A DNA stretch of 64,000 nucleotides from Pararhizobium polonicum (GCF_001687365.1 NZ_LGLV01000004.1:558001-622000); one strand, 5' to 3'. Positions 36,958 to 47,047 are shown, counted from the stretch's first letter. Translations and numbers: made by a program. The notes: generated by a model from the letters alone, not told the origin.

Positions 36958-36980
36958 ACGGCGGGGAAAATCCCCGCCGT
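36958..36980. terminator. Hairpin terminator between convergent yqaA-like and BA14K genes
   Basis: The perfect stem ACGGCGGGGA / TCCCCGCCGT has an AAA loop. On the minus strand it is followed by TTTGTCTTTG. Confidence 0.7.
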
Positions 36981-37001
36981 CATCAGACATGAAACGCCTG
37001 C

Positions 37002-37397
37002 TCACCGGTAAGGCGAGCGGCAAACCCTGTAGACGCCGCCATAGGCCAGGAAGCGATTGGTCGACGGATTGTAGGAGCGATACCGGGACAGGCACCACTG
37101 CACGTGGGAGCCACCGTAACGCCGGTGAACGACCGGTGGTGCGATATAGACGCGGTAACCGGGGCGATAGTGGCGCCGGTGGCCATAATGGGGCCGGTAG
37201 TGCGGGCGCGGCCGGTAGTGGGGCCTTGGCCTATAGTGACCGTGGCCGCGACGATGGACGACCGTCTGCACATCGGATTGCTGCGCCACCTTGACGTCCG
37301 GAACCGCCAGAGGCACCGCTTGCGCGGAGACCACAGGTGTCATGATGGAGGCCGCACTCAGCACGCAGCCAATAACGAAACGTCGAAATCCCGCCAT
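37002..37397 (-). CDS. BA14K family exported protein
   Basis: A 131-residue secreted protein. The signal peptide MAGFRRFVIGCVLSAASIMT...SAQA is followed by a low-complexity His/Arg/Tyr/Pro segment (about residues 52-85, repeated HYRPRP), then the BA14K signature VQWCLSRYRSYNPSTNRFLA. The family is named after an immunoreactive 14-kDa Brucella protein with lectin-like activity. The start with GAGGAAACAA upstream is preferred over ATGs at 37409 and 37451. Confidence 0.88.
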   Translation of the reverse strand: MAGFRRFVIGCVLSAASIMTPVVSAQAVPLAVPDVKVAQQSDVQTVVHRRGHGHYRPRPHYRPRPHYRPHYGHRRHYRPGYRVYIAPPVVHRRYGGSHVQWCLSRYRSYNPSTNRFLAYGGVYRVCRSPYR

Positions 37398-37615
37398 TTG
37401 TTTCCTCATTTCTCCCAAAAGGGTTTGCTTCGGTTGCTGTCCCTGTTTCATATTACGATCAGTGTTTTCGTTTTATTCGTGTTTTCGTTGATTTCCCGAC
37501 TGTAAATCTGGCGTCATTTGATATCCAGCCCCTTCCAAACCGGCAGAATGCGCCAATATTCCCCGCAAGTCACTCTCCCGGTTATCAAAACCCTGTCAAG
37601 CAGACGGAGGATAGA

Positions 37616-39049
37616 TTGAGTCTGAAATTCGGCACCAGCGGCCTGCGCGGCCTTTCCACGGACCTGAACGGGCCTGCCGCGGCCATCTACGCGACCGCCT
37701 TTGCGCACTACCTGCTGTCGTCCGGCCAGGCCGGACCTGGCGATCCGATCCTGCTCGCGCGGGATTTTCGCCCTTCCAGCCCGCAGATTTCGGCCATCTG
37801 CGCCGGTGCTTTGACCCGCGCCGGTCTAACCGTTCTGGATTGCGGCCCCGTGCCGACACCGGCACTGGCGCTCTACGGCCTGGAAAAGCACGCTGCAGGT
37901 TTGATGATCACCGGCTCGCATATCCCCGCCGACCGCAACGGCATCAAGTTCTATCGGCCGGACGGCGAGATCGCCAAGGCCGACGAGCAGGCGATCGGCA
38001 CTGAGGCCGACCGAATCAAAGCGCAGCCCGTGCCGATCGACGCAACGCCGGGGACTGCCGCCGATCACTCCAAGCAGGCGACGGCACTTTTCCTCGCCCG
38101 CAACACGGCGATCCTGTCCGCCGGCGCATTGTCCGGGTTGAAGATCGGCGTCTATCAGCACAGCAGCGTGGCGCGCGACCTGTTCGTCGAGGTGCTCGCC
38201 CACTATGGCGCGGACGTGGTCCCGCTCGGCCGCTCGGCCGATTTCATTCCGGTCGATACGGAAGCCGTTCCGCCGGCAACGATCGATCTGCTCAAGGGCT
38301 GGGCGGAGGAATACGGCCTCGATGCGATCGTCTCGGCCGATGGTGACGGCGACCGGCCGCTCGTCAGCGACGAAACGGGCCTGCCGCTGCGCGGCGACCT
38401 GCTGGGCCTGATCACCGCCCAGTTTACCGGAGCCTCGGTCGCCGTCACGCCGGTGACCTCCAATTCCGGCCTGGAGCGCCAGCAGGGCCTTTCCATCCTG
38501 CGCACCCGTGTCGGCTCACCCTTCGTCATCGAAGCCATGCAGGAGGCCGTCCGTGGCGGCACGAAGGGCGTCGTCGGCTTCGAGGCCAATGGCGGCACGC
38601 TGACCGCCACCGACTTCACCCTCAACGGCACCGTGCTCAGGGCCCTGCCGACGCGCGACAGCTTCCTGCCGGCACTTGCCGTGCTGTCGCTCGCTGCCCG
38701 CAGTGGTGAGCCTCTCTCGGTGCTTGCAGCGAGCTATGCCCTGCCGGTGGCGCTGAGCGACCGGATCGAGAATTTCCCGCTTGAGACAAGTGCCGCGCTG
38801 ATGGCCTATCTGCGCGCCGGCACGGACAATCTCTCCGCCTTTCTTGCTTCGATCGGCAAGCCGGAGACCATCAGCGACATCGACGGATTGCGGGTAACGC
38901 TGACCGACCGGAGCGTCATTCATTTCCGCCCGTCGGGCAACGCGCCGGAGATGCGCTGCTATGTCGAGGCGGAAAATGCCGGTCAGGCACAGGCGCTTCT
39001 CGAACAGGGGCTGGACCGCATCCGCGCGTTTGCGCAGCAATCCGGGTGA
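37616..39049 (+). CDS. Phosphohexomutase (phosphomannomutase family)
   Basis: A 477-residue alpha-D-phosphohexomutase. The phosphoserine loop is TGSHIPADRNG (Ser101; usual form TASHNP), the metal loop is SADGDGDRPL (about 240-249), the sugar loop is FEANGGTLTATDF (normally GEESGH) and the phosphate loop is RPSGNAPEMRCYVEA. It interconverts mannose or glucose 1- and 6-phosphates for surface polysaccharides. The start is a TTG with GGAGG six bases upstream. No polysaccharide genes are adjacent, so the preferred sugar is uncertain. Confidence 0.9.
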   Translation: MSLKFGTSGLRGLSTDLNGPAAAIYATAFAHYLLSSGQAGPGDPILLARDFRPSSPQISAICAGALTRAGLTVLDCGPVPTPALALYGLEKHAAGLMITGSHIPADRNGIKFYRPDGEIAKADEQAIGTEADRIKAQPVPIDATPGTAADHSKQATALFLARNTAILSAGALSGLKIGVYQHSSVARDLFVEVLAHYGADVVPLGRSADFIPVDTEAVPPATIDLLKGWAEEYGLDAIVSADGDGDRPLVSDETGLPLRGDLLGLITAQFTGASVAVTPVTSNSGLERQQGLSILRTRVGSPFVIEAMQEAVRGGTKGVVGFEANGGTLTATDFTLNGTVLRALPTRDSFLPALAVLSLAARSGEPLSVLAASYALPVALSDRIENFPLETSAALMAYLRAGTDNLSAFLASIGKPETISDIDGLRVTLTDRSVIHFRPSGNAPEMRCYVEAENAGQAQALLEQGLDRIRAFAQQSG

Positions 39050-39160
39050 GGCCGATGGGCGGCCGTGAGAGCCGCTGAATTCGTTTCCGTGGAAAACCCT
39101 TGCGATCCAACAGTTTGCTCAACTTTCCGGCACATTTTCAAGAAAACTTCAAAAACCCTG

Positions 39161-39189
39161 TTGACACAAAAGCGCGAGCCCCGTACATC
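39161..39189 (+). promoter_or_regulatory. Sigma70 promoter of tRNA-Leu
   Basis: Consensus -35 TTGACA (39161-39166), 17-bp spacer, -10 TACATC (39184-39189), about ten bases before the mature tRNA 5' end. Confidence 0.75.
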
Positions 39190-39199
39190 CCCGCTCGTC

Positions 39200-39286
39200 G
39201 CCCAGATGGCGGAATTGGTAGACGCGCCAGCTTCAGGTGCTGGTACTCGAAAGGGTGTGGAGGTTCGAGTCCTCTTCTGGGCACCA
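39200..39286 (+). tRNA. tRNA-Leu(CAG)
   Basis: An 87-nt class II tRNA. The acceptor GCCCAGA/TCTGGGC plus ACCA is encoded. The anticodon stem CCAGC/GCTGG holds loop TTCAGGT with anticodon CAG at 39234-39236. The variable arm and T-loop GGTTCGAGTCC are present. A promoter precedes it and an intrinsic terminator follows. Confidence 0.97.
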
Positions 39287-39293
39287 AATTCCA

Positions 39294-39332
39294 AAAAGCT
39301 CTGCAATCCCAAAAGGATGCAGAGCTTTTTCA
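39294..39332 (+). terminator. Intrinsic terminator after tRNA-Leu
   Basis: The long stem AAAAAGCTCTGCA / TGCAGAGCTTTTT has an 11-nt loop ending in a T-run, just downstream of the CCA end. Confidence 0.88.
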
Positions 39333-39813
39333 TTTTTGGCGGATCACACGCCATCACGATGCGAACACCGGGCACAGCAGCGATCCCTTCCGGAACCGGA
39401 TGATCGATAGACCACCCGAGCAAGACCCTCCCCGAACCTCGACATACCCTTTCCAGAGCAATTACCCATTCCGCGACAAGCAGGCTCTGCGCGCCGCCGC
39501 CTGCGCGGATACACCGGGCGAAGAATTGCCGATCCCGCCCGTCACTCCTTGCGCCGCAGGCAAAAATATACACGGAGGGGCCTCAATATGAGTAACTCGC
39601 CTATTGAAATGGCTTTTATCAAACCCTATCTGCTATTGGTACCGGCTTTCGACGTGAAACCGGGCAACGCTTGGCGATGTGATCGACGATCAGACTGCGG
39701 CAGGCTTTGTTCTACTGGTGACTTTGCCCTCTGGCTCTCAACTGCCGGAGAGTTTTTCTGTGTCTGCACTTAGCGTCTGGCTTTTTCAAAAGCCTGCATT
39801 AGTATGCGTCCCC
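39333..39813. other. Gap of about 480 bp with a possible small ORF
   Basis: No conserved gene is recognised. A 61-codon frame at 39588-39773 (+, MSNSPIEMAFIKPYLLLVPA) has a good ribosome binding site (GGAGG nine bases upstream) but no recognisable family. From about 39560 the sequence is visibly more AT-rich than the surroundings, which may mark acquired or decayed DNA next to the tRNA-Leu gene. The promoter of the Rrf2 gene must lie at its right end. Confidence 0.4.
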
Positions 39814-39816
39814 ATG

Positions 39817-40275
39817 ATGGACACACGCTTCTCTTCGGCTCTGCAGATCATTATTACAGTTGCCGTCAATGAAAAGAATAGCACGCGCTCAACGAGCGAT
39901 GTATTGGCAGCGAAACTCGATGCCAAGCCCAGCCTTGTGCGCAAGCTGGCTGCGCCGTTGATGCAGAAGAATATCCTCGTGTCGTCCGAAGGATATCAGG
40001 GCGGCTACCGGCTCGGCAGGCCCGCCAATGCGATCTATTTGAGCGAAATCTATCTTGCCGTGACGCCAGACAAGAAAATCTGGGGTACGCGCGACGACAT
40101 TCCTGCCGATTGCTTCATTTCCAGCAATATGAACGAATGGTCGGCGCAACTCAGCAAGGAAGCGGAGCGGGCGCTTCTGGGGCTGCTGGGCGAAAAGTCC
40201 GTGGAGGATGCCATTGCAGAACTGGCGACCATCGATGGCGGCAAGTGCCCGATGGGAAGAACGCTCACTGCCTGA
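39817..40275 (+). CDS. Rrf2 family transcriptional regulator
   Basis: A 152-residue winged-helix regulator: MDTRFSSALQIIITVAVNEKN, then STSDVLAAKLDAKPSLVRKL (recognition helix) and GYQGGYRLGRPANAIYLSEIYLAV. The three-cysteine iron-sulfur cluster motif of IscR/NsrR is absent (only isolated Cys in PADCF and GGKCPMG), so it is nearer to the YwnA type. A perfect 9-bp hairpin TGCCTGAGA/TCTCAGGCA spans its stop codon. An ATG one codon upstream (39814) is an alternative. No obvious target gene is adjacent. Confidence 0.85.
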   Translation: MDTRFSSALQIIITVAVNEKNSTRSTSDVLAAKLDAKPSLVRKLAAPLMQKNILVSSEGYQGGYRLGRPANAIYLSEIYLAVTPDKKIWGTRDDIPADCFISSNMNEWSAQLSKEAERALLGLLGEKSVEDAIAELATIDGGKCPMGRTLTA

Positions 40276-40368
40276 GATGGAAACTCTCAGGCAATGCGGG
40301 ACGGCCGGCAGGGAGCCGGACCGCCCCCGTCACTGATCGGAGGTCAATCAAATCCGTGACGAACCATG

Positions 40369-40394
40369 GGCTGGCCGCCTAACAGCGGCCAGCC
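40369..40394. terminator. Strong hairpin between convergent rrf2 and porin genes
   Basis: The perfect 10-bp stem GGCTGGCCGC / GCGGCCAGCC has loop CTAACA. The T-run is weak on both sides (CTTATCT on plus), so termination is plausible rather than certain. Confidence 0.5.
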
Positions 40395-40412
40395 TTATCT
40401 CTGCGAGATGAC

Positions 40413-41438
40413 TTAGAAATCGCGCTGAAGACGCAGGAAGCCGAATACTTCGTCGTCGGCATTGTCTACGTCCTGATACTGGACGCTCAGCTTCGTCTTG
40501 AGACCGTCGGTGATCTTGTAATCAACCGTGACGCCGGCTCTCCACGCGTCACCGCCGCGGAAACCTTCGCCGTTATCGCTGAGGGCGATTTTGCCGAAGT
40601 ACTGGAAGCCGGGGGTGATGGCGAACTTGTCGTTGACCTTCAGTTCGTACTGAGCGCCGGCAGTCCATTCGGATTCTTCGTAATAGTAGTTGGCACCGGT
40701 GGCATAGGCACCATAAACGCCGAGCTGGCCCGGTCCGATATCGGCATAGACGATGGCGCGGATGGCGCCTTCTTCCGTATCGGTATCATAACCGCCAAGC
40801 AGGTAAGCGCTGACGCCGCCAACAGTGCCGGAAATCTGCCCGGTTACACCGACGTTGTTCGGACCTTCGCCCCGCTTGGTGGCGTAGGAATCTTCCAGTT
40901 CTTCCACAGCGATACCGGCCTTGAAGGCGTCGGTCTCGTACTGGTAGCGAATAGCGTTGTGGCGAGTCTCGTTGCTGGCAATGAAGTCGGTCTCGCCGCT
41001 CAGATCGTCATCCCACCAGCTGTACTGCATACCAACGCGGAAACCGGCGATCTCAAAATAGCCCTGATCGAGGAATGTGTCGTTGGCCGAAGAGCCGGAG
41101 GAATTACGGGCGTTCGTGCGCAGGGCGACGAGGCTCGTCAGCGTGCCGAATTCGGTATCGTTCTTTGCCGTGAACTCGAGCTGCGCGCGGGTGAACGTGT
41201 TCCAGTCGGACGTGCCGGACTGATCACGGCCGAAGTCGGTCTGGAAACGGATGTAACCGCCGATCTTCAGGCAGGTTTCCGTGCCGGGGATGTAGAAGTA
41301 GCCGGTGCCGAATGCGTCGCACACGCGAACATATTCCAGCGGCTCCGGTTCAGCCGCGACGATCGCGTCGGCGGCAACTGCGCCGCTTGCCGTGCTCAGC
41401 GCCGCAGCGGACGCAAAGAGAAAAGCCTTTATAGTCAT
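40413..41438 (-). CDS. Porin, RopA/Omp2 family (second copy)
   Basis: A 341-residue outer-membrane porin. The signal peptide MTIKAFLFASAAALSTASGAVA|AD is followed by PEPLEYVRVCDAFGTGYFYI and KIGGYIRF; it ends in GFLRLQRDF. It shares the N-terminal motif block with the porin at 17805-18878, but the barrel is clearly different, including a Trp/Asp-rich loop (YSWWDDDLSGETDF). ATG 41438 is chosen because upstream codons are not signal-peptide-like. A hairpin-forming repeat lies about 130 bp upstream. Confidence 0.94.
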   Translation of the reverse strand: MTIKAFLFASAAALSTASGAVAADAIVAAEPEPLEYVRVCDAFGTGYFYIPGTETCLKIGGYIRFQTDFGRDQSGTSDWNTFTRAQLEFTAKNDTEFGTLTSLVALRTNARNSSGSSANDTFLDQGYFEIAGFRVGMQYSWWDDDLSGETDFIASNETRHNAIRYQYETDAFKAGIAVEELEDSYATKRGEGPNNVGVTGQISGTVGGVSAYLLGGYDTDTEEGAIRAIVYADIGPGQLGVYGAYATGANYYYEESEWTAGAQYELKVNDKFAITPGFQYFGKIALSDNGEGFRGGDAWRAGVTVDYKITDGLKTKLSVQYQDVDNADDEVFGFLRLQRDF

Positions 41439-41564
41439 TTCGGATCCAATCAAGTTTCGATTGGGCGCAGGTTTCCATGGCTGAAAATCAGCATCCCCCA
41501 CCCCAAATATCGATTCAAGCCCCAATGGCAGCGGTCAAAACCGCACGTTCAGATTACATGGGGA

Positions 41565-41594
41565 AAAGACTGTAACAATAAGAATCACAGTCTT
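41565..41594. promoter_or_regulatory. Inverted repeat in the porin/pccB intergenic region
   Basis: Perfect arms AAGACTGT (41566-41573) and ACAGTCTT (41587-41594) are separated by 13 nt. The element lies in the 540-bp gap 41439-41978, which otherwise holds no recognisable gene; both the porin and pccB promoters should be here. It could be an operator (OmpR- or OxyR-like spacing) or a 5' leader hairpin of the porin mRNA. Confidence 0.45.
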
Positions 41595-41978
41595 CTTTCG
41601 TCATAATCGCATGTTGGGATTTTCACTGTTGCCGAAACGCAACGGCCCTCGTGGGGCAAGACAGACCGGGACTCAACGCCTCCGCCAGCCGACATGACGG
41701 CACATCCTGCACACAGGGTGTGACCGGTAACATATCTGCAGATCAAATAGTCCCGGTTCCGCCAAACAGCAAGTGGGGTCCTCTGACTATTTCGTGAAGA
41801 ACGTCAAATTGACGCAGCCAGGCCCGGCGAATCACACGCGACGGCAATCGTCTGCCCATACGTCAATCGCACTCCCGGAGTAAGCGGATAATACCTTTAC
41901 TCCAGCCACTTGCGCGATCGGCGATTTCCTTCGATCCCGTTTCCGGCTAAGCAAGATGCAGAGACGACGGGAGGCCAC

Positions 41979-43511
<1,533 letters not shown>

Positions 43512-43545
43512 GCGGTATCCTCGCCCGATCGACTGGAGAAAACGG

Positions 43546-44094
43546 ATGTCGGTACAGACAAGCAAATTTCTGAGCTATGTGCTGCGCCATGCGCCGGAAA
43601 GCATCGGTCTGACGCTTGATGCGCAGGGCTGGGCGGATATTGCCGAACTGATCAGCAAGGCAAACGCAGCCAACCACGCGCTCGATGTGGACACGCTTCA
43701 CGCCGTTGTCGCGGACAGCGACAAGAAGAGATTCACGATATCCGAGGACGGGAAACGTATCCGGGCGGCCCAGGGACATTCCGTATCCGTGAAACTTGGT
43801 CATGCCCCTGTTGCGCCGCCGCCAATCCTCTATCACGGCACGGCGACCCGTTTCCTGGAGAGTATCCGGGCACAAGGACTTCTGGCCGGTGGCCGCCAGC
43901 AGGTCCATCTCTCATCCGATATGCTCACCGCCAAGACGGTTGGACAACGTCATGGCAAGCCCGTTGTGTTGACGATTGATGCCCAGAAGATGGCCGCGGC
44001 GGGCTTTGCGTTCTTTCGGGCGGACAATGGCGTCTGGCTGACCGATACGGTTCCTCCCGCCTATCTTGCCGTTGCGCCAGACGGGGAATATTGA
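43546..44094 (+). CDS. kptA: RNA 2'-phosphotransferase (Tpt1/KptA)
   Basis: A 182-residue enzyme that removes an internal RNA 2'-phosphate with NAD+, making ADP-ribose 1'',2''-cyclic phosphate. Family signatures are [23 protein letters not shown] (Arg-His), [19 protein letters not shown] (NAD-binding His), QQVHLSSD and a C-terminal Val-Trp-Leu-Thr segment. In eukaryotes it finishes tRNA splicing; bacteria lack that pathway, so the substrate is unknown. It lies 34 bp after pccB in the same direction, with TGGAG before the ATG. Confidence 0.92.
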   Translation: MSVQTSKFLSYVLRHAPESIGLTLDAQGWADIAELISKANAANHALDVDTLHAVVADSDKKRFTISEDGKRIRAAQGHSVSVKLGHAPVAPPPILYHGTATRFLESIRAQGLLAGGRQQVHLSSDMLTAKTVGQRHGKPVVLTIDAQKMAAAGFAFFRADNGVWLTDTVPPAYLAVAPDGEY

Positions 44095-44228
44095 TGACCT
44101 CCAGAACTCTCGCCATCGCTTATGAGGAAATTTGTCGTTGACCCGGCAACAATGCGCCCGACCGGTTCCTATATCCTCCCTGTCGCATTTGACCTTTCAA
44201 GCGCTCCCAATATCAAGGACCAACACGC

Positions 44229-45140
44229 ATGACCGAAAAATCCCCCGCCAACAACTTTCCCGCCGGCTACGAAGTTCCCAAGGTCTGGACCTGGGAGAAG
44301 GGCAATGGCGGACAATTCGCCAATATCAACCGGCCGATCGCCGGTCCCACCCATGAGAAGGAGCTGCCGGTCGGCAAACATCCGCTGCAGCTCTATTCGC
44401 TGGCGACGCCGAACGGCGTCAAGGTCACCATCATGCTGGAGGAGCTTCTGGCTGCCGGTCACACGGGCGCGGAATACGACGCCTGGCTGATCAAGATCGG
44501 CGATGGCGACCAGTTCGGCTCCGGCTTCGTCGACGTCAACCCGAACTCGAAGATCCCGGCCCTGATGGACCGCTCCACACCGGAGCCGACCCGCGTCTTC
44601 GAATCAGGCTCGATCCTGCTCTATCTTGCCAACAAGTTCGACGCCTTCCTGCCGAAGGACCACAAGGCGCGCACCGAGACGATGAACTGGCTGTTCTGGC
44701 AGATGGCGTCGGCGCCCTATCTCGGCGGCGGTTTCGGCCATTTCTATGCCTATGCGCCGATGCATATCCAATATGCGATCGACCGCTTTGCGATGGAGGT
44801 GAAGCGCCAGCTCGACGTGCTCGACCGGCATCTTGCCGACAACCGGTACATGGCCGGATCGGACTATTCCATCGCCGATATCGCCATCTGGCCCTGGTAC
44901 GGCAATCTGGCGCTGGGCAAGCAGTATGGCGAATCCGGTACCTTCCTCGACGTTCAGAGCTACAAGCACCTGCAGCGCTGGACTGCCGAGATCGCAGAGC
45001 GTCCGGCGGTCAAGCGCGGCCGCATCGTCAATCGCGTCTTCGGCGAACCATCCGAGCAGCTGCACGAGCGCCACGACGCCTCCGACTTCGACACGAAGAC
45101 GCAGGACAAGATCGCTGCAGCCGGCACAGCCAAGGCGTAA
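44229..45140 (+). CDS. yghU: Glutathione S-transferase, Nu class (YghU-like)
   Basis: A 303-residue glutathione-dependent disulfide-bond oxidoreductase. The N-terminal extension NRPIAGPTHEKELPVGKHPLQLYSLATPNG, the thioredoxin-like domain with NPNSKIPALMDRS and FESGSILLYLA, and the all-helical C-terminal half ending in RPAVKRGRIVNRVFG match E. coli YghU. It probably acts in thiol or peroxide defence. AAGGA nine bases upstream supports the start. The next gene begins 11 bp downstream with its own strong ribosome binding site. Confidence 0.93.
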   Translation: MTEKSPANNFPAGYEVPKVWTWEKGNGGQFANINRPIAGPTHEKELPVGKHPLQLYSLATPNGVKVTIMLEELLAAGHTGAEYDAWLIKIGDGDQFGSGFVDVNPNSKIPALMDRSTPEPTRVFESGSILLYLANKFDAFLPKDHKARTETMNWLFWQMASAPYLGGGFGHFYAYAPMHIQYAIDRFAMEVKRQLDVLDRHLADNRYMAGSDYSIADIAIWPWYGNLALGKQYGESGTFLDVQSYKHLQRWTAEIAERPAVKRGRIVNRVFGEPSEQLHERHDASDFDTKTQDKIAAAGTAKA

Positions 45141-45150
45141 GGAGACCAGG

Positions 45151-45528
45151 ATGGCCAAGCGGCCCGAGATGACAAAACACAGGGGCTTTCCCTCCGGCAT
45201 GCCGGGCCACGGCCATCATTTCACCATCCGGCGGGCGAACGAGAAGGGGGTGACGCCGCTCAAGCCCTTGCAGCGCCTCGCCCGCCCGAACTCGATCGAG
45301 GCCAAGGTGGATGCAGCCTTCCTGCATGCGCTCTGGCACCATTTCGGTGCCGAACCGTTCGAACGCGGCAACCTCGATGCCGGACGATTGAACCTGCTGT
45401 TCGGCCGCGAGGTCGTGCCCGGCGAAAGTCCCTTCGACCCGGCCTCCTATGAGGCTTTGCTGCAGATCGACGAAAGGGTGGCGCGAAAGAGCTTTCCGGA
45501 ATCGTTCGAAGACGTGTTTGAGGTGTGA
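45151..45528 (+). CDS. Hypothetical protein, first of a tandem paralogous pair
   Basis: A 125-residue soluble basic protein starting MAKRPEMTKHRGFPSGMPGHGHHFTIRRAN. AAGGAGACCAGG directly precedes the ATG. The downstream gene encodes a clear paralogue (shared KHRGFP-G, LRRAN/IRRAN, FERGNL/FQRGNL, LFGRE, FDP-SYE-LL, RKSFPESFED/RKNFPQAFED). Conserved His, Trp and Phe suggest a folded domain of about 110 residues. I recognise no known family. Co-transcription with yghU is likely. Confidence 0.7.
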   Translation: MAKRPEMTKHRGFPSGMPGHGHHFTIRRANEKGVTPLKPLQRLARPNSIEAKVDAAFLHALWHHFGAEPFERGNLDAGRLNLLFGREVVPGESPFDPASYEALLQIDERVARKSFPESFEDVFEV

Positions 45529-45532
45529 CGCC

Positions 45533-45946
45533 ATGGCCAAAACCCCTGAAATGCCCAAGCATCGCGGCTTTCCACCCGGCCTGCTCGGAACCCAGTGGCA
45601 ATTCACCCTGCGCCGGGCCAATTCCAAGGTCACCCCGTTGACGGCCTGGCCGCGGCAACGGACCATGGATCAGACGGTCGCGCTGGCCGACATCGGCTTC
45701 GTGCAGGCCCTCTGGCAATATTTCGGCACGACGCCGTTCCAGCGCGGCAATCTGGACGGAGAACGGCTGTGCCGCCTGTTCGGGCGCGAACTCCTGCCGG
45801 CGGAAAGAGGCTTCGATCCGACCTCATACGAGGGGCTGCTGAAACTCAACGAGGCCTTGGCCCGCAAGAACTTCCCGCAGGCTTTCGAGGATGAGAAGAA
45901 GGATGCAGGCGCTTCGCGCAGTACCGGGAAATCGCGCGCAGAATAA
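45533..45946 (+). CDS. Hypothetical protein, second of a tandem paralogous pair
   Basis: A 137-residue paralogue of the gene immediately upstream (four-base gap), starting MAKTPEMPKHRGFPPGLLGTQWQFTLRRANSK. It differs by a shorter loop after the N-terminal motif and a charged C-terminal tail (EDEKKDAGASRSTGKSRAE). The ribosome binding site (GAGG) lies inside the end of the first gene, so translation is coupled. A tandem duplication followed by divergence is the simplest reading. Function unknown. Confidence 0.7.
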   Translation: MAKTPEMPKHRGFPPGLLGTQWQFTLRRANSKVTPLTAWPRQRTMDQTVALADIGFVQALWQYFGTTPFQRGNLDGERLCRLFGRELLPAERGFDPTSYEGLLKLNEALARKNFPQAFEDEKKDAGASRSTGKSRAE

Positions 45947-46705
45947 CGGTCCGGCCGGTGCGAGCCTTGCGGTGGACGCGTTGATCCTGGAGTTCGAGTA
46001 GAGCCAGTGGTGGGGGGGGAAGTGAGCCCCTCACCTATAAAATCTGGACCTTAGCTTCAGCCAAGTCTTAGATTTTGTTGGTGAGGGGATCGGGGACGCA
46101 AATCCCGGTCTCCCTGAGAGAAAACAACAACTTACCGGACATCGAATATTTTTTCATCCCCGCCCGTGGCATTCGTGCCATCCTTGTTTCCGTTCCGCCC
46201 ATGGATACGCTGCCAGGCGTGGCAGCGAGGCGGGGCCGGTGCCGGGTGGAAGAGAGCGACGCAGGCTCTTTCATCCGGGGTCAGCAGAAAATGGTTCCCC
46301 TCCGCAGGCTGTCGCGGCTGCGGACGTGCCTGTGCGGCACAGAAGATGGGCGGGAATGCCATCGCAGAGGAACCGGAGTTGCCGGCAAAAACCACCGAAC
46401 GGGGCGCTGAAAGGTGTCATTTTTCCAACTACCCAATACGGCAGCTTTGAGCGCCCTGTCCTTTGCATGCACCACCCCACGCCGGTAACCCGCGCGTGGA
46501 CGAAGGCGGTGGCGACGTCATCGAAGGAAAAATCCGCAACATATGAGAGAAGCCGAAATACCCTCATTTATGACGGTTGAAAATTTATGCTTCCGAATTG
46601 GCGGAAAAGTCGCATTCTGTTCACACGTTCAGGTGATTCGCCCAGGTGCCCGCGTTCAGGCCGGATTGAGAGCTGGACGGCAATTTAGCTGTGGGGGCAA
46701 GCGCA
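45947..46705. other. Long gene-poor region (about 760 bp)
   Basis: No convincing gene on either strand. Open frames of 60-110 codons here lack ribosome binding sites and homology I can recognise. The stretch contains the palindromic element at 46027-46088 and CATC/GGTG-rich sequence without periodicity. It may be decayed coding DNA or hold an unannotated small RNA. Confidence 0.5.
46027..46088. repeat. Large interrupted palindrome, candidate repeat element
   Basis: The outer arms CCCCTCACC (46027-46035) and GGTGAGGGG (46080-46088) are perfect. After a 3-nt internal bulge, the inner arms AAAATCT (46039-46045) and AGATTTT (46070-46076) are perfect. The loop is about 24 nt. There is no T-run, so it is not an obvious terminator. 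The size and form are those of dispersed palindromes in rhizobia. Confidence 0.6.
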
Positions 46706-46894
46706 ATGCGGAAGCGCGACGACGTCGAGAACTGGGCAGTCTACAGGGCACAGGAAATTCTGATGCGTGAGGGCATGGATCTGGCGCTCTCCGCCCGGGA
46801 TTTCGACAGCACGACAATCCGGGCCAAGGGCAAGCTGCTGGCAATGGCCATCGCTGCCTCGCTGGTCGAGGCATCCGCCGTCAGGGCCGAATAA
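46706..46894 (+). CDS. Small hypothetical protein
   Basis: A 62-residue protein starting MRKRDDVENWAVYRAQEILM. Predicted as two helices, with a C-terminal alanine-rich segment AKGKLLAMAIAASLVEASAV. A GTG five codons upstream is possible. It has no signal peptide. The compact coding-like composition suggests a real gene, but I know no family. It is separated from the long gap by a plausible promoter region. Confidence 0.5.
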   Translation: MRKRDDVENWAVYRAQEILMREGMDLALSARDFDSTTIRAKGKLLAMAIAASLVEASAVRAE

Positions 46895-47047
46895 CCCGGG
46901 AAAAGGTTGTCCGGCTCACAATCCAATTGCAGCGCTCCGGCCCGACCTCCGGCGCGTTTCCCCTTAAATTTGGGAATTGTCAACGAATTGAAAGGCTTTA
47001 CACTGTCGTGACAAACCGGGTGTGTTTGGAACGATGGGGTTGGAGTA

